Origin: Paraspadella gotoi
Taxonomy: Eukaryota; Chaetognatha
NCBI GenBank assembly: GCA_051294375.1
Contig: CM119263.1
Span: 24,842,688 to 24,906,687 of the forward strand
Direction of reading: 5' to 3'
DNA length: 64,000 bases
Both the position numbers and the translations under genes were made by a program. The notes under the pieces are model-generated. The model ran no database searches, was not told the origin of the DNA, and saw nothing but the letters and a program-made list of their open reading frames with translations. Each line of letters begins with the position of its first letter. Position 1 is the first letter of the stretch. Below are positions 1 to 11,893 of the stretch, piece by piece.

Positions 1-53
1 GACGTTCTGCAGTTTGGTACGACGCTCAATGCGCGAGAAAAGATTTCTCTTTT

Positions 54-221
54 TTATTCATCTCGTGGAAGACGAGAATCGAATTTGCCGCGGTAGAAAG
101 TTTCCTTCTCTACAAAGATGCCGGGACCGTCGACGATCAATCGGCACATGGGGTCGTCGAGCCCGCGGAAATTCATTGACAACCTGACTTCCGTATCGAT
201 GTCGACAACGTGCAGCTCAGC
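54..221 (-). CDS. Probable terminal coding exon, unknown protein
   Basis: Read on the minus strand from 221 to 54, this is 55 codons and a TAA with no internal stop. The preceding bases (228 to 222) read TTGGCAG, a usable splice acceptor, and the exon opens in phase 0. Third positions are mostly G or C and the composition looks globular: it starts AELHVVDIDTEVRLSMNFRG and ends KFDSRLPRDE. It follows the minus-strand repeat-protein frame ending at 304, so it could be an alternative C-terminal exon of that gene. A phase-0 GTGAGA about 80 bases before that frame's stop is a weak candidate donor. I recognise no family. The reading frame and acceptor are seen directly. The link to the neighbour is inference. 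Confidence 0.45.
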   Translation of the reverse strand, partial: AELHVVDIDTEVRLSMNFRGLDDPMCRLIVDGPGIFVEKETFYRGKFDSRLPRDE

Positions 222-303
222 CTGCCAACATCTCCTTGATCACAGGCGGTCGTGTGCTTCGATCGGTTATTCTTCTCTGACAGCTTTCCCATTAGACAGC
301 TTC

Positions 304-1705
304 TTATAGTGAGTTTTCTGCAACTTTTTCCGCAACTTTTCCAGCAGCTTCCCCCTCAGCTTTTCCAGCAGCTTCTCTCACAATTTTTTCCGCAACTTTT
401 CCAGCAGCTTTTTCCGTAACTTTTTCCGCGATATTTTCTGCTACTTCTTCTTCGACTTTTTCGCCAACTTCTTCAGCCACTTCTTTCTCAGAATCATCTT
501 CAACTTTTTCAGCCACTTCATTTTCAGCAACTTCTCCTTCAGCAACTTTTTCTTCCGGATCTACTTTCTGTTCCAACAGCCTGGGCACGAGAGATGATCC
601 AGTTCTGTAAATGGGTTCTGGCGGCGCACATGTCGGCACTGGCGCGGCGCGGCGCTCCTCTTGGCGGCGCTCCTCTCGGCGGCGCTCCTCCCGGCGGCTT
701 TCCTCCCAGCGGCGCTCCTCCCGGCGGCGCTCTTTCAATTGGAACTCCTCAAGTCGGTACTCCTCCAAACGGCACTCATGGCGGCGCTCCTCTCGGCGGC
801 GCTCTTTCAATCGGCACTCATCCATGTGGCACTCCTCCCGGCGGCGATCCTCTCGTTTACAAGAACAATTACAAGACTCACACGGCGGTGATAATCCGAT
901 AAACGACGACGGTATTCTGATAACCGGTGTAACATGTGACTCAGCAGCTTTTTCTGGTGACTCAGGACGCGGCGGCGGCGGCGGCGGGCGAGCCGGCGGC
1001 TCACTCGGCTTTAACGGGATCGACGGGGGCACGAACGGCTGTACGGGCGGCGGAACTGGAATCGGTATGGGTTTCAGCGCGGATAACGGCATGTACGGCG
1101 GCGGTACCTCCGGCGGCGTTACTATCGGCGCGGCGGCGAGTAACTCGATCATTTTTCTCCCCATCTCTTGAAAACGTAAGAAAAAACTTCGACCTTGAAC
1201 TTCTCCCTCGTTATCCTTTTCTGTTCCCGACTCCCTTACCGCGGATATTATTGTCTTTGGTACAGTTGTCGACGCTGCATCTTCGTTAACCGGATCGCTG
1301 TGGTTCATCTCTTCGTTCCGACGGACCTCTCGGCGGCGCTCCTCGATGCGTCGTTGCTCAAGGCGGCGTGCTTCCAAGCGGCACTCCTCGCGGCGGCGCT
1401 CCTTCAGGCGCTCCTCGTAGCAACGCTCATCATGACGGCGCAGTTTTTCTTTCACTATTCTTTCCTCCTTTTCGATTCTTAGTTCCCTCGCCTCTAACTC
1501 TATCCTCCTTTCCTCCAATGCTATATTCGCTCTCTCATTCTCCACTTTATCCAGAACGAGTAGCAGCCTTTGACGAACTGTCTCACGAGATGATTTGGAC
1601 GACGTACGGGACGCTGGTTTCATCGACGGCGGAGCACTAATCTTTGACTTGACGGATTTCTCCGTGCGGATCGGCGATACGGGAATGTCGGGCGACGCTT
1701 CCAGC
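304..1705 (-). CDS. Charged repeat / proline-rich protein, main coding block
   Basis: The minus-strand open frame runs for 489 codons from an ATG at 1,773 to the stop at 304. Only codons 24 onward (from about 1,705) are shared with other copies of the locus; the first 20 or so come from an inverted neighbouring segment. In the 489-residue numbering the layout is: a Ser/Lys-rich stretch (40-65); a strongly charged Arg/Glu coiled-coil-like region (65-155); a linker (155-215); a proline-rich region (219-270); a short cysteine cluster CESCNCSCKRED (298-309); ERRREERR-type repeats (310-375); and a C-terminal array of KVAE/EVAE motifs (408-489). There are no membrane segments. It resembles cytoskeletal or scaffold-type low-complexity proteins in composition only, so I assign no function. 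Joined to the N-terminal block found elsewhere in the window it would be about 524 residues. Confidence 0.6.
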
Positions 1706-2058
1706 CCAACAATTATCTTCCTCTTTGGTTTTCTCTCTTTCTTTTTTGCTTTTTGTTCTCTCTTCTCCTTCATATTTCTCTTTCTCTATTTTCTCTATTT
1801 CCCTTTCCCTCCTCTTTTCCTTTCTCCTTTTCCTCCTCCTTCTCCTCTTCCTCCCTCCTCTTTTCATTTTCTATCCCAAACCGGGAGTTCGATCGAAGTT
1901 CCTCGACGATTTATAATTCAATTAAATGAGGAGTCGAGATGCCCAAACGCGGAATAGAAGAGCCACCCCATCGCCAACTAGATTCTCGATCGCTCTCTCT
2001 CTCTCTCTCCCCTCACTCTCTCTCTCTCTACCTCTCTCTCATCTCTTCCTCTTCTCTC
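1706..2058. other. Start of segment S in inverted orientation, ending in CT tract
   Basis: From about 1,706 the sequence stops matching the gene-proximal end of S and instead matches 10,321-10,680 in the same direction. That stretch is a pyrimidine-rich run, then a unique block containing CCCAAACCGGGAGTTCGATC, then CT repeats. The apparent N-terminus of the 489-codon frame (Lys/Glu/Arg only) is just the complement of the pyrimidine run, with two in-frame TAG codons upstream. It is therefore probably not the real protein start. The block stops at a 25-N spacer. Confidence 0.65.
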
Positions 2059-2083
2059 NNNNNNNNNNNNNNNNNNNNNNNNN
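2059..2083. other. 25-N assembly spacer
   Basis: Exactly 25 N. It separates a clean piece that ends in a CT repeat from noisy sequence in the opposite orientation. Five spacers of identical length occur in the window, so this is a software placeholder and not a measured gap. Confidence 0.95.
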
Positions 2084-5000
2084 GCGTCATCCCTATTTCG
2101 TCGATTCGTCGACGTCATCGCGATTGCGTCGTTGACGTCGTTTGTTTGTTTTACTATTTAGGTAACTCATGACCGTTATTATTTTCATTGATTGTTATGT
2201 TATTTCACTTTTACTTATTTCTACTTGTTTTCTTTTATATTCTAAGTATAACATTAAAGGTAATCTGTTGTAAACGGAACTGTTATTTATAAGTTTGGCT
2301 TAAAAAATGTTTTTACTTCATTTCGTGCTTTTGTGACTTTCGTCTTCATTATTTCTCCTCCGTCATTTCGGTCTTTTTTTTTTCGCCCCGTCATTTGAGA
2401 AACCTATTTCGCTTCAAAACTCGGAAAAAGGATTTCCAGGTTTGGCGCAACGTCCATTAGTTCGTCGTATTCAATTCGTTGCTCCATCGTCGTCGTACGT
2501 CGTCGTCGTCGTCGTCGTCGGCTCGTCGTTCGTTCGCGTCGTTGGATTCGTGGAAAATTCTCCACGATAAATTAACCCGACGCAAGTGACTGCGTTGCCG
2601 CCCCAGTCGAGAGACCTTTGAGAGCCCTTTCGAGACCTTTGGCACCCGCTTCCTATTTCCTTCTGCTCCTCTCCCTCTCTATTCTTGCTACTGTTTCTCC
2701 ATGCCTCCTTATTCTCTCATTGCTTTCCTCTTCGCTCCTTCCCCCTTTGTTTCCACTTCTCTATTCTCTCTTAATTTTCTCAGCTTCTACATCTTCCTCG
2801 CACCTTTTTACTCTCTCTCTATTCACTAATCTACTCACGCCCATTCTTTCTCTAGTCCTAACTTTATATTTCTTTCATATCACCCCGATAGTATCCCCCT
2901 TTGCCCAACCCACTTCTTCCCGACACCCCCATTCCCACTTCCCCTTTATCCATCCACACCACATCCCGGACCTCCACTCTTCGCGTCCACAAACACATGT
3001 CAGACTGTCCCCCGACCTCTCAGAGCCGACGAATTCCGGCGTTTTTTTTTTCGTGTTTTATGATTTTTGAGTACGACGCAACAGAATAAAAACCGAAAAA
3101 GAAACGGACAGATTACGTCTGATACACAAACAGAGATCATACAAGCCATAGATAAGAAGAAACAGCGATAAAAATATGGAGGGGACGACGGGCAAGGGAC
3201 GACAGGACGAGGCCTCCGACGCGACCGAGGCGATGACGGACGACGACGACGACCGATAACGAAAGGACGAGAAAAATGCTTTGGTATCATGAAGCACGCG
3301 AGGCCGTTTGGAAAATAACCGAGCACGCTCGAGGCAGAAAAAAAAACTTTTCTTTTTTTTTTTAAAGAAACAGCTGGGTATGAGTTAGAAAATTGAAAAG
3401 AAAAGAAAAAATAACTAAAACTAAAAAAACATAGAGAAATTTTAAAACTTGTAACCGTTTATTACAGAACGAAGGCCCGCACTGAAAAACTGAGACATGA
3501 AGTTATTTAAATTATGAATAAATTCGTTGTAGAACTCAGTCCGGAATACAGTGAAAGGTTTTTAAACATAAAGTGTTTCGAGATAAACGACAATCTGATA
3601 GTAAAGTGGCGACATGAGGTCTCTCGTAAAAAATAAAGATATTCTCGTGAGACTTTCACAATACGTTCCACTGTGTCTCGCCTGCTCTCTTTCACATGCC
3701 CGTCTCGTCCCTCTCTCCCTTTCTAAAGCTGCCGTCTCGCGTCGCCGAACTAGAGTTTCGCTAGCTCACGCCAGGAGGTCTGTTCTTGAGAATAAATTTC
3801 CAAAGCTGCCAAAAACTCCTCCTTCTGATTCCGCCCTTAGTTTACCCACGTGAGTGATGGACTCCGTCCCTCCCAGCCATTTTTTCGCCCTTTTTCGCGA
3901 ACACCTGCTCTCTAAGGGAGCAACCAGGAAGGCAGAATGAGGAGAGAGAATGGAAATAGTAATTATTAGAGAACCATTACAATCGCAAAATAAGTCAGGG
4001 AATGTTAGAACCGAATAATAGACCCTACTTAACTTAGGGCTCAAGCTTCTTTCTTTGATCTTTTATCGTATGTCAGGATATCGACATCCAATGCCAGAAA
4101 TCTTTGCTCGCTCCACTAGCGAAGACGACAGACGACTCCTCGGCCCTCCGATCTTACGAAAGCTCAGCAAATAATATGTTAAACTTAATAAACTGCTTAT
4201 GAGTATATAATGTATAAAATTGTATATCCCTTTCCCGAGATATCTGATAATATATTGCGCTTTTATCGAATACAACAAGGTCATCCAGTGCGAGTACTAT
4301 AATCACCAACCATAGACTAAGTCCGAAGGCAAACGAAACCATAATAAAAAATAGTTGTATTAAATAAAATTAATTAACTTAATGACGGTAAACGATATGA
4401 ACGTTTTAATCACGTTAAAATCGCGCTACTGTATATCTTTTTATTACTCAATCTGAAATCTTTCCCTCTCTTGGCCAAGAACTTACTTCCGTGGCCAAAT
4501 CACCTCAGCATCCGATTGTTAAGACGGAAACTTGTTCTTTCCCTTTTCAACCTAAAGAGAAGAAATTAAACATCCGTCCTCATTCTTCCATCCGTTTCCG
4601 TTCCATTCTGCTTCGGTTAAACTTACCTTCTCGGCAGTTGCGACCGCATGGCGTCCTCTCTCGGTCGCTCCTCACTTTAGAATGGAATTTTCTTGAAAGT
4701 TAAAACTTTCCTTGTCAATTCTAAAGGTATATTTAACTACCTGCCTATCTACTATTTTTACTCACTTTACGGCTTAAAACACATCCTCTAAAAATCATTT
4801 TTTGTACGGATTTACATTTTCATAATAAATTTGTTCAGCCTTCATCGCCAATCCAAATTGTAAATCGAGTTATGTTTGCAAAGAGATTTTTTTTTTTAAT
4901 TTTCGAACTATTTTATTCACACAAAGTTCGTCAATCGAGGGCTGAGTCTTTGCTAACTCATTTTAATTTCTAACTCGCTCATATTAAATTACGAGCCTTT

Positions 5001-7832
5001 ATCATTAACATTGTTCATTCCCCGTCCCTTCATCTTACATTCACTATGGCCAGGAGTTGTCACTTCAACACCCCCCCCCCACCCAGGGTTCAGCCTTCAC
5101 AATCTCCTCGCCCTCTTTTCATTTTTTCCCTCCTTCATTCTCATTTGCATATCTCCTCGCCAAGCTCAAACTCGTTTCGCGGACTTGTCAACCATTTTTT
5201 TCCCTACTTTAGCTTTTATTTTATTTCGATCTCCAGAAAAAAAGCTCATCTTCTCTCTCTCCTCTACTCTCTCTCTCTCTCGCTCTCTCTCTCTCATCTA
5301 CTCTCTCTCTCTCTCGTCTGCTCTCTTCTCTCGCCCTCCCTTCTATTTCTATCTCTCAACTTCATGAAATTTCAGAACTCGCTTCTTCTCGTCATTTCAA
5401 TTCGTAATGACACATTTTTAATCCTTATTCTTCATTTTCTTTTCTTCTTTTTTGTTTTCTTGATTCTCCAACATTTTAACTGTTATCCTACTTTTCACTT
5501 TTCTGCTAAAATTAAGAATAATTGATTTTGCTTTTTTAAATTTATATTATTTTCATGCTCTATTGCTTTATTCTTAATGTTTACCAGTTATATTTTAAGC
5601 CCCATTTGCGTATAAAAAATTTTGGTCTAAATGAGCAAGCCGCTCTCGCGAGGAATTTAAAGTACATAGGGCTCTCTCAGAGGGCGTATGCACGAGGCAG
5701 ACGAATCCCCTGGGGGCAAAGGTTAAAATGTGGGAACTCTAGGGGCGAGGAGATAAAGGGTTGGAATTACAGGGCGGCGAAAATAAACGGGAAAACGCGC
5801 CGCGTCCAGTAAATACCTGTTATGTCTTCTGTAACAGCGACCTTACATTTCCACTTGCCGTTCAACATATATTATAAATGCGCGTTTTAATGCTTTGTTG
5901 TTTTGTTGTTACCGTATGCTCCACCGCGTACGTATTTTAATAAAAGCCACACATTTAGGATTCACGTAATTATGGACATGCAGAGGATATCTGACGATAA
6001 CCAAAAATGTTAGTTAACATAAACTGTTAATTAACCAGTGGAACAGTAAGAGGAGCGAAAGCAACCAATGAGGAAAAAGGAAAGGAGAATGAGAAGAGGA
6101 TGAACAGAATGAGAGAAACGATGCCCAAGTAAAGAGGAAATAACGGAAGGAAGCACGAATGAGAAGAGAGATATCGAAAGCTGAAGCGAGAGATTAGTGT
6201 TAAAGAACACTAGAACAGAGCTGATAACCGCTTTGGGAATGCAGAAGGAAAGAAAGAGGGAAGAAAAGAAAGGAGAGATGGAGAAGAAAGTTGAAGGAAC
6301 ATAGAGGACGATAACGTATGAAGAAGCGATAGAGAAGAAAGACAGGAAAAGAAATAAGGAGAATGAGAAGACATGTTGAAGGAACTATAGGAGGATAAGA
6401 TGAAGAAGAAGAAGAAGAAAAAAAAGGAGAATGAGGAAGACATGTGAGGAACATGAGGATAACGATGAAGAAGAAGAGAAGAATAGGGGGAAAAAGAAAG
6501 TGGTGGAAACTGCAGAAGGAACGATGAGGAGAGAGGGAAAAAGGAAAAGGAGAATGTAAGAAAGTTGAGGAAAGCATGAGGATAACGGATTAGGAAAGAA
6601 CAAAGAAAGGGAGAAAAAGGAAAAACGAGAAGACTAGCCATGAGAAGATGAAAGTTTTAACATGAGACGATAACCGATAATGAGAAGAGAGGGGAAAAAG
6701 AAAAGAGAGGAATTAAGAAGAATGTGAGAGGAACATGGGATAACGATGAGAAGAAGGCGTAGAATAGGAAAAAGAAAGGCGGAGAATAAGAAGGAACACT
6801 GAGCGATAACGATGAGAAAGAAGAAAAGGAAAAAGGACAAGAGAGAATAAGAAAGTGCAGGACACATGCATACCCGACGGCGATATATGAGCATGAGCAT
6901 AAGACCGAAGAGGGAAGGAAAGGAGAATGAGAAGAAAGTGAGGAACATAAGAGTATTAACGGATGAAGAAGAAAAGAATAGGAAAAAAAAAGGCAGAATG
7001 AGAAGGAACATGAGGATAACGAATGAGAATAGAAGAAGGAAAAAGGAAAAAAGAGAATGAAGAAGAAAGTTGAGAACACGAGCGATTAACGATGAAGAAG
7101 AAAGAGAAGAGGAAAAGTATGAAGAGTTAAAAGACCGAAGTGAAAAGCAAGAACTGTGCGAATAGGCCTGAAGATACGAATTACGATACTTCTCGACCGT
7201 ACAAATTATAACTCTGAAGGATGTAACGATAAGTTCGGCCGGCGGCCCCTTCGGCTGCGCCAGAAAACGGAAAGCGCTTTGTCTCCGTCTTAGTCGGTTG
7301 TGTTATTTTTATTACTGTTGTTAATGGAGTTTTTAGCCTAATTCGTTTTTTTAGGAAAAAAGGTGAAGTCGTTATCCCTCATTTTATATTTTTCATCGCA
7401 AAAATTTTAACATAAACGCAATCAACGGCATGAACCCAAGTCTGACATTAGGTTTGTTCTCCATTCCATTAATATTTCAACAACTCCCGAAGAAAATTAC
7501 TTTTGTCAGATTTTTTTTCGAAAATAATATATTTTTTTTCTTTTTTTGATTTCCATTTAATTTTTTTAAAAGCCAATGAAAAACTTTAGATTCGTCAGCC
7601 ATTTTTTCAAATATCGCACTTCGGCTCAGAGCGCAGAGACGTCGACCGTCTGCCAGATTCAATTTGAAGCGAAAAATATGAAAATTTGCTGCTGACGAAA
7701 AAATCCACAATTTTTTTTCCTTCTTTCGATTCGTCGACGAAGAGAGAAACTCATTTTCAAATTACAAGGATCATTTCTCCTCCAATTATCCCAGCCATTC
7801 CCCCCGTCTGACAATGTCTTTGCGTCATATAG

Positions 7833-7920
<88 letters not shown>

Positions 7921-10320
7921 AATCTCCGTCTCTTTCCTCATTGTCATTCACTCTCACTCTCTCCACTATCTGTCGCTTTCTCCGCCTTTCCTTTGCCTCA
8001 CCCTTTCACCCAACGACCCCTAAAGTGATTTCGATTGATTCCTCACCGCGAAGCAATTCAATCTTCGCCTCTAGTCCGAGAGGAAGGCCAGTCGCTCTTC
8101 CTCTCTCACTTCTCTCTCTCTCTTCTCTTCCTCTCTCACTTTCTCTCTCTCTCTCTCACGCTCTCACTTTCTCTCTCTTCTCTCTCTCGTTCTCTTCTCA
8201 CTTTCTCGCTGGAACTGGAAATCGGAGATCGAGTGACGTTCGCCGCGCGACTCACTTCGATAATCGAGCAATTTTGTCACTCACCAATATTTTTTTTGCT
8301 AATGTACGAGTCAAACTTACATAATTTTTTTGTTTTCTCATAACACTTTTATACTAGAAAAAGTAGATAATCGAACTCTCTATATTTACGCTAAAAATTG
8401 ATCAATGGGCAAAACTAGGGATAACCAATTTGATTATAATTCTGTGAGATTGAACATGAACATCTGGAAAACGCCTTTTTCTTTGCACCAAACAAAAACT
8501 TCTTCCTATAAATTTTATCTTTCTATCTCATTATTATAAGTTTTGTTTTTATCTCATTCCTACAATTTTTGTTTCTATCTCATTCCTATAATTTTTGTTT
8601 CTATCTCATTTTTATTATTTTTTTGTTTTAATCTCCTTCCCTTAAAGCTCTTCTCGATTTCTCTGCGCGCGCGCGCAACCTTCCTCACTTCCCAATCCCT
8701 CCGCGCTTAAGCCACCGAGGGCAATAGTCGAAATTGTCATTTGTATTTGAAAGAGGCTATTGTTACTGTTCGTACGGGCTGTACCCACTTTCTCGCTCTC
8801 GACTCGTCTCTCTCTCTTTCGTCTCCTCTCTCTCTCTCTCTCTCTCCTCTCTCTCTTCTCTCTCTCTCTCTTCTCTCTTTTTTCTCGTTTGGAAAAAGGG
8901 AACCAGACGTAATAAAAACAAGGCGGTGTTTAAAGAGGGAAGAAAAAAAACGTTTACGGACATTCGTTTGGCTTATTTGGCCGACGTTACAAAATCTCTC
9001 TCTCTCTGCTCTCTCGTCTCTCGTCTCTCTGCTCTCTCGTCTCTCTCTCTCGTCGTCTCTCTCTCATATGAATAGTACCCCGCCTTACTACACGCCTTTA
9101 CTTAGTCTTTTTATATTCCCCAAAAACATCAACTCAATTTCAGTTAAGTAAAAAAATGAGTCGAACTGAATTGAAAATTATTGAGGTGAATACGCAAATA
9201 CCACCTCGGATTCGTACTCAACTTAAGGCGTTGTTTTACTAATGAGCGTAATAATAGATCAGAGTCTTTGAGAAGAGAGAGAGAGAAAAGGAGACGAGAG
9301 CAGAGCAGACGAGAAGAGAAGCAAAGGAGAGAAGAAAGAACCGTACGTTTGATAGTCTTGTTCTTATACGTTAGCGTTTATAATTATTTTTTACGTTTAA
9401 TCGGCCCAGTTTTTATTTAAAATATTGCTATGAATTTTGTTAAATAATACCAATTTTTAAAATTACAAAAATAGTGCATTCATAGTATTTTTCGTCACTG
9501 CTTGAGATTTAAAAACATATTTCCTTGATATTCTATATATATATAAATTATATTTCTTTTGCGCTTACTTGGAAGGGTTAAAGAGTCTATGAAAAAATAA
9601 TGTCAAAGTTCCGAGTTCCGGTTTAAAAAAAAAAGAGAGTTAATAAGAGAGTAAGTGAATATCCTCGATTTTCGCTTCGTCCCGCAGATATCCTTTCGGC
9701 GCAGGTAATCCAAAAATAATCTCGGAGTTGGAATCGGGCCCCTTAAATCTTTTCTCGCTCGGGTCGGAAAATCGAAGAGACGGAAACAGAAGGAAAGTCT
9801 TTGGGTTTTTTTCGAGGGCGGTAGCGGGTCGGTATTGTCAGAGGGGTCGAGGCTCGTGCGAGGCCGGGGAGGGGTCGGAGGCGGGGACCCAAATGGACTG
9901 GCGACACTCGATGTGACGACTTAAAAAAGAGCGACATCTGTGGAGGAAAAAAGAGGAGACGAATTTCCGGGGTAGAAGATAAGTATACGGTAGATAGTAA
10001 TTTATTGTCAAATCACTTTCTCAAAAAAAGGGAAAAATAAAGATAACATATAGTATTGTTATCGTTATTTGTTCAATATTGTATTGTCCAACTTGTATTT
10101 CTTGATCTTTTTTCTTCGATATTTTTACTTTTTTCCTTTCTTAAAGTCTACTTTTGCTGTTTATCCTTTCTTTTTTTCCTTTCTTATTTTCTTATTTTCT
10201 CTTTTCCTTAGCTCTTGTCTCTTTTTCTTCTCTCTCTCTTCTACCCTCATGTTTCTCTTTTCTTTTCCCATATATTCTCTTCTTCATAATTTTCTCTCTT
10301 GCGCCTTTCATTATTCTTCT
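2084..10320 (-). repeat. R-orientation copy of the locus (palindrome arm 1)
   Basis: This block is the reverse complement of 11,894-20,080 over its whole length. Small insertions and deletions occur every few tens of bases and fall mostly in homopolymers and microsatellites. It holds the (CGT)n tract near 2,490-2,520, the purine minisatellite at about 6,060-7,110, CT tracts at 5,258-5,340, 7,832-7,925, 8,100-8,205, 8,808-8,880 and 8,995-9,066, and the 26-bp minisatellite at 8,520-8,625. No frame longer than about 150 codons is present, and those that exist are Ser/Leu/Phe translations of pyrimidine tracts. I see no real gene in it. Confidence 0.85.
8520..8625. repeat. 26-bp minisatellite, about four units
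   Basis: The unit is roughly TTTCTATCTCATTCCTATAA followed by TTTTTG. Units start at 8,520, 8,546, 8,572 and 8,598, and the last is 28 bases. Copies in the other orientation lie at about 30,100-30,210 (clean) and 13,575-13,690 (noisy), with a same-direction noisy copy at about 47,480-47,595. Confidence 0.8.
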
Positions 10321-10578
10321 TTTTCCTTCTTCTTTTTTGTTTTTGTTTCTCTCTTCTCCTTCATATTTCTCTTTCTCATTTTCTCTATTTCCCTTTCCCT
10401 CTCTCCCTCTTTCCTTTCTCTTTTCCTCCTCCTTCTCCTCTTCCTCCTCTCCTCTTTTCATTTTCCTATCCCAAACCGGGAGTTCGATCGAAGTTCCTCG
10501 CACGCATTTAATTACAATTAAATGAGTCGATGCCCAAACCGAATAGAGAGCCACGCCCATCGCCAACTAGATTCTCGA

Positions 10579-10616
<38 letters not shown>

Positions 10617-10632
10617 CTCTCTACTCCTCTGC

Positions 10633-10664
<32 letters not shown>

Positions 10665-10846
10665 ATCTCTCAAAGTTTCGAAGATTGGTGTGCGAAACAC
10701 CGAAAAAAGTTCTTCGGGGGGGACTTTTTGGAAAAGAAAATTTGCATAAAAAAGGAAAATGGGAAAAAAAACCCCGAACACGAATCGCACGTTTTTCAGA
10801 AATTCGCCAAAGAGGCTTCCTTCGATTCTGAATTAAATGTATGTAT

Positions 10847-10918
10847 TATTATTATTATTAATTGATTTATTATATTATTATTATTATTATTATATATTAT
10901 TATTATTATTATTATTAA
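10847..10918. repeat. (ATT)n microsatellite
   Basis: Interrupted ATT/TTA trinucleotide tract within S. Noisy copies of the same tract are at 27,900-27,985 and 49,856-49,941. Confidence 0.9.
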
Positions 10919-11162
10919 TTAACAATTCGCAAGAGGCTTCCTTCGGATTTCTGGAATTTCAACGTATTCAATTCGCTGGACTATCATTTCTGTGGTCATG
11001 GTTGACAGTTGGACCAAACGACCGTCGGGCATTGGGTTGTTGACGCTCTCTTATAAAAATATAAAGAAAAGAAACTAATTAGCGAGCAAATAGGGGGGAA
11101 AATAAAACCTACTTAAGCGGCTGGAGAAGAGGACTTGGCCCACTGAATCGGCTGTAATTTAA

Positions 11163-11460
11163 CTATAACCAGCAGATAGCCAGCGGGGCTAGCTGGGCTT
11201 CGAAACGCGCTAATAGCCTCGGGCTCACGCGAAGTTCGAATTTTTTTGGCTTTAAATGGGCCGGTCTTTCGGACTGGTGGCTAACATTCTTCGTCGCCGC
11301 TGCAGCCGCCGCCGGACACGAGGACGAGGAACGCGGGCGTGCGGACGTCGAAGCAGTCGATCCAGTTCCAGACACACGATCATCGAAGTCATCATAAAAA
11401 GTATGGAAAGGCCTATGCCTCACGGCGATGGCGAGAGTGAGACCTTCGTAGTTAAAGGAT
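11163..11460. other. GC-rich block open on both strands, candidate exon
   Basis: On the minus strand a frame runs about 95 codons to a stop at 11,163. It reads through RHRPFHTFYDDFDDRVSGTG and a Ser/Ala-rich stretch to a C-terminus APLAICWL. On the plus strand, from about 11,278, another frame reads FVAAAAAAGHEDEERGRADV to a TAA near 11,396. Both look more protein-like than the surroundings and I cannot decide between them. The copies at about 28,250-28,560 and 50,200-50,520 carry indels that break both frames, as expected of raw-read sequence. No family is recognised. Confidence 0.25.
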
Positions 11461-11720
11461 ATTTTTGAAATTCGCGAAATGCAAAAAACGTATGGTTTGG
11501 GCGTTTCTTAACAAAGTAAAACTTAACTTGATTTTTTTGTGGGATCTTACCACTAGAGAAGGTCGAGCTCACGGTTCAAGCGATCAACGAAATCTGACGG
11601 AGTGCGTGACCGCGTATCACGCTTTTCAAAGAACTTTCACATTTCATTGCGTGCACCCATCATTCGAGACGACCGCGTGCGTAGTTTATTAAATCTGATT
11701 ATTCGAGTTCCGTTCCGCGC

Positions 11721-11893
11721 ATGTTGAGAAAATTGTCTCCTGTTATTGTTTTGCCCGCGCCGAGTGCCGTTCCGGAAGTTGAAGTTGAGAAGAAAGGAGA
11801 GAATAAGTTTGCACGCCGCGCGGGATAGCCTGTTTTTTCCCGAAACCCCAAACCCGTTATGCACAGCAGCCAGCCCACGCGGTCGAAGAAATG
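11721..11893 (+). CDS. N-terminal coding block of the charged repeat protein
   Basis: An ATG at 11,721 opens a frame starting MLRKLSPVIVLPAPSAVPEV and continuing with EVEKKGENKF. With one extra T in the run of six T after GATAGCCTG, the frame continues through NPKPVIAQQPTTASKKW to the edge of S. In the uninverted order (28,839-29,010 then 29,011 onward) it passes straight into the LEASPDIPVS frame of the main coding block. The combined protein would have about 58 plus 466 residues. Here the gene body is missing: after GAAGAAATG the sequence turns into the opposite flank. The T-run length is a typical homopolymer error. The frame is seen in the sequence and the join is inference. Confidence 0.5.

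Larger units (their letters stand above)
10321..11893. other. Segment S, found in both orientations relative to its flanks
   Basis: S is about 1.57 kb. It holds a pyrimidine tract, CT repeats (10,580-10,672), an (ATT)n tract (10,847-10,918), a GC-rich region with a candidate exon (11,163-11,460) and, at its right end, the N-terminal coding block of the repeat-protein gene. Its left edge reads CATTATTCTTC and its right edge GAAGAAATG, so the ends form a short imperfect inverted repeat. Here S is flanked on both sides by opposite-orientation copies of the same flank. At 27,355-29,010 and 49,311-50,966 it runs directly into the gene. Confidence 0.7.

Noticed and set aside
594-1171. Plus-strand Gly/Ala/Pro-rich frames (GGAPLGGAP type)
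   Set aside because: Shadows of the minus-strand ERRREERR repeats; the minus strand alone stays open across both repeat and non-repeat parts.
6200-7079. Long Ser/Leu/Phe-rich frames resembling multi-pass membrane proteins
   Set aside because: They are complements of the purine minisatellite. All frames are open there because of base composition, and they change with every indel.
10321-11893. Segment S as a DNA transposon
   Set aside because: Its end repeats are only about ten imperfect bases, there is no target duplication or transposase, and in the collinear order it contains the gene's own coding start.
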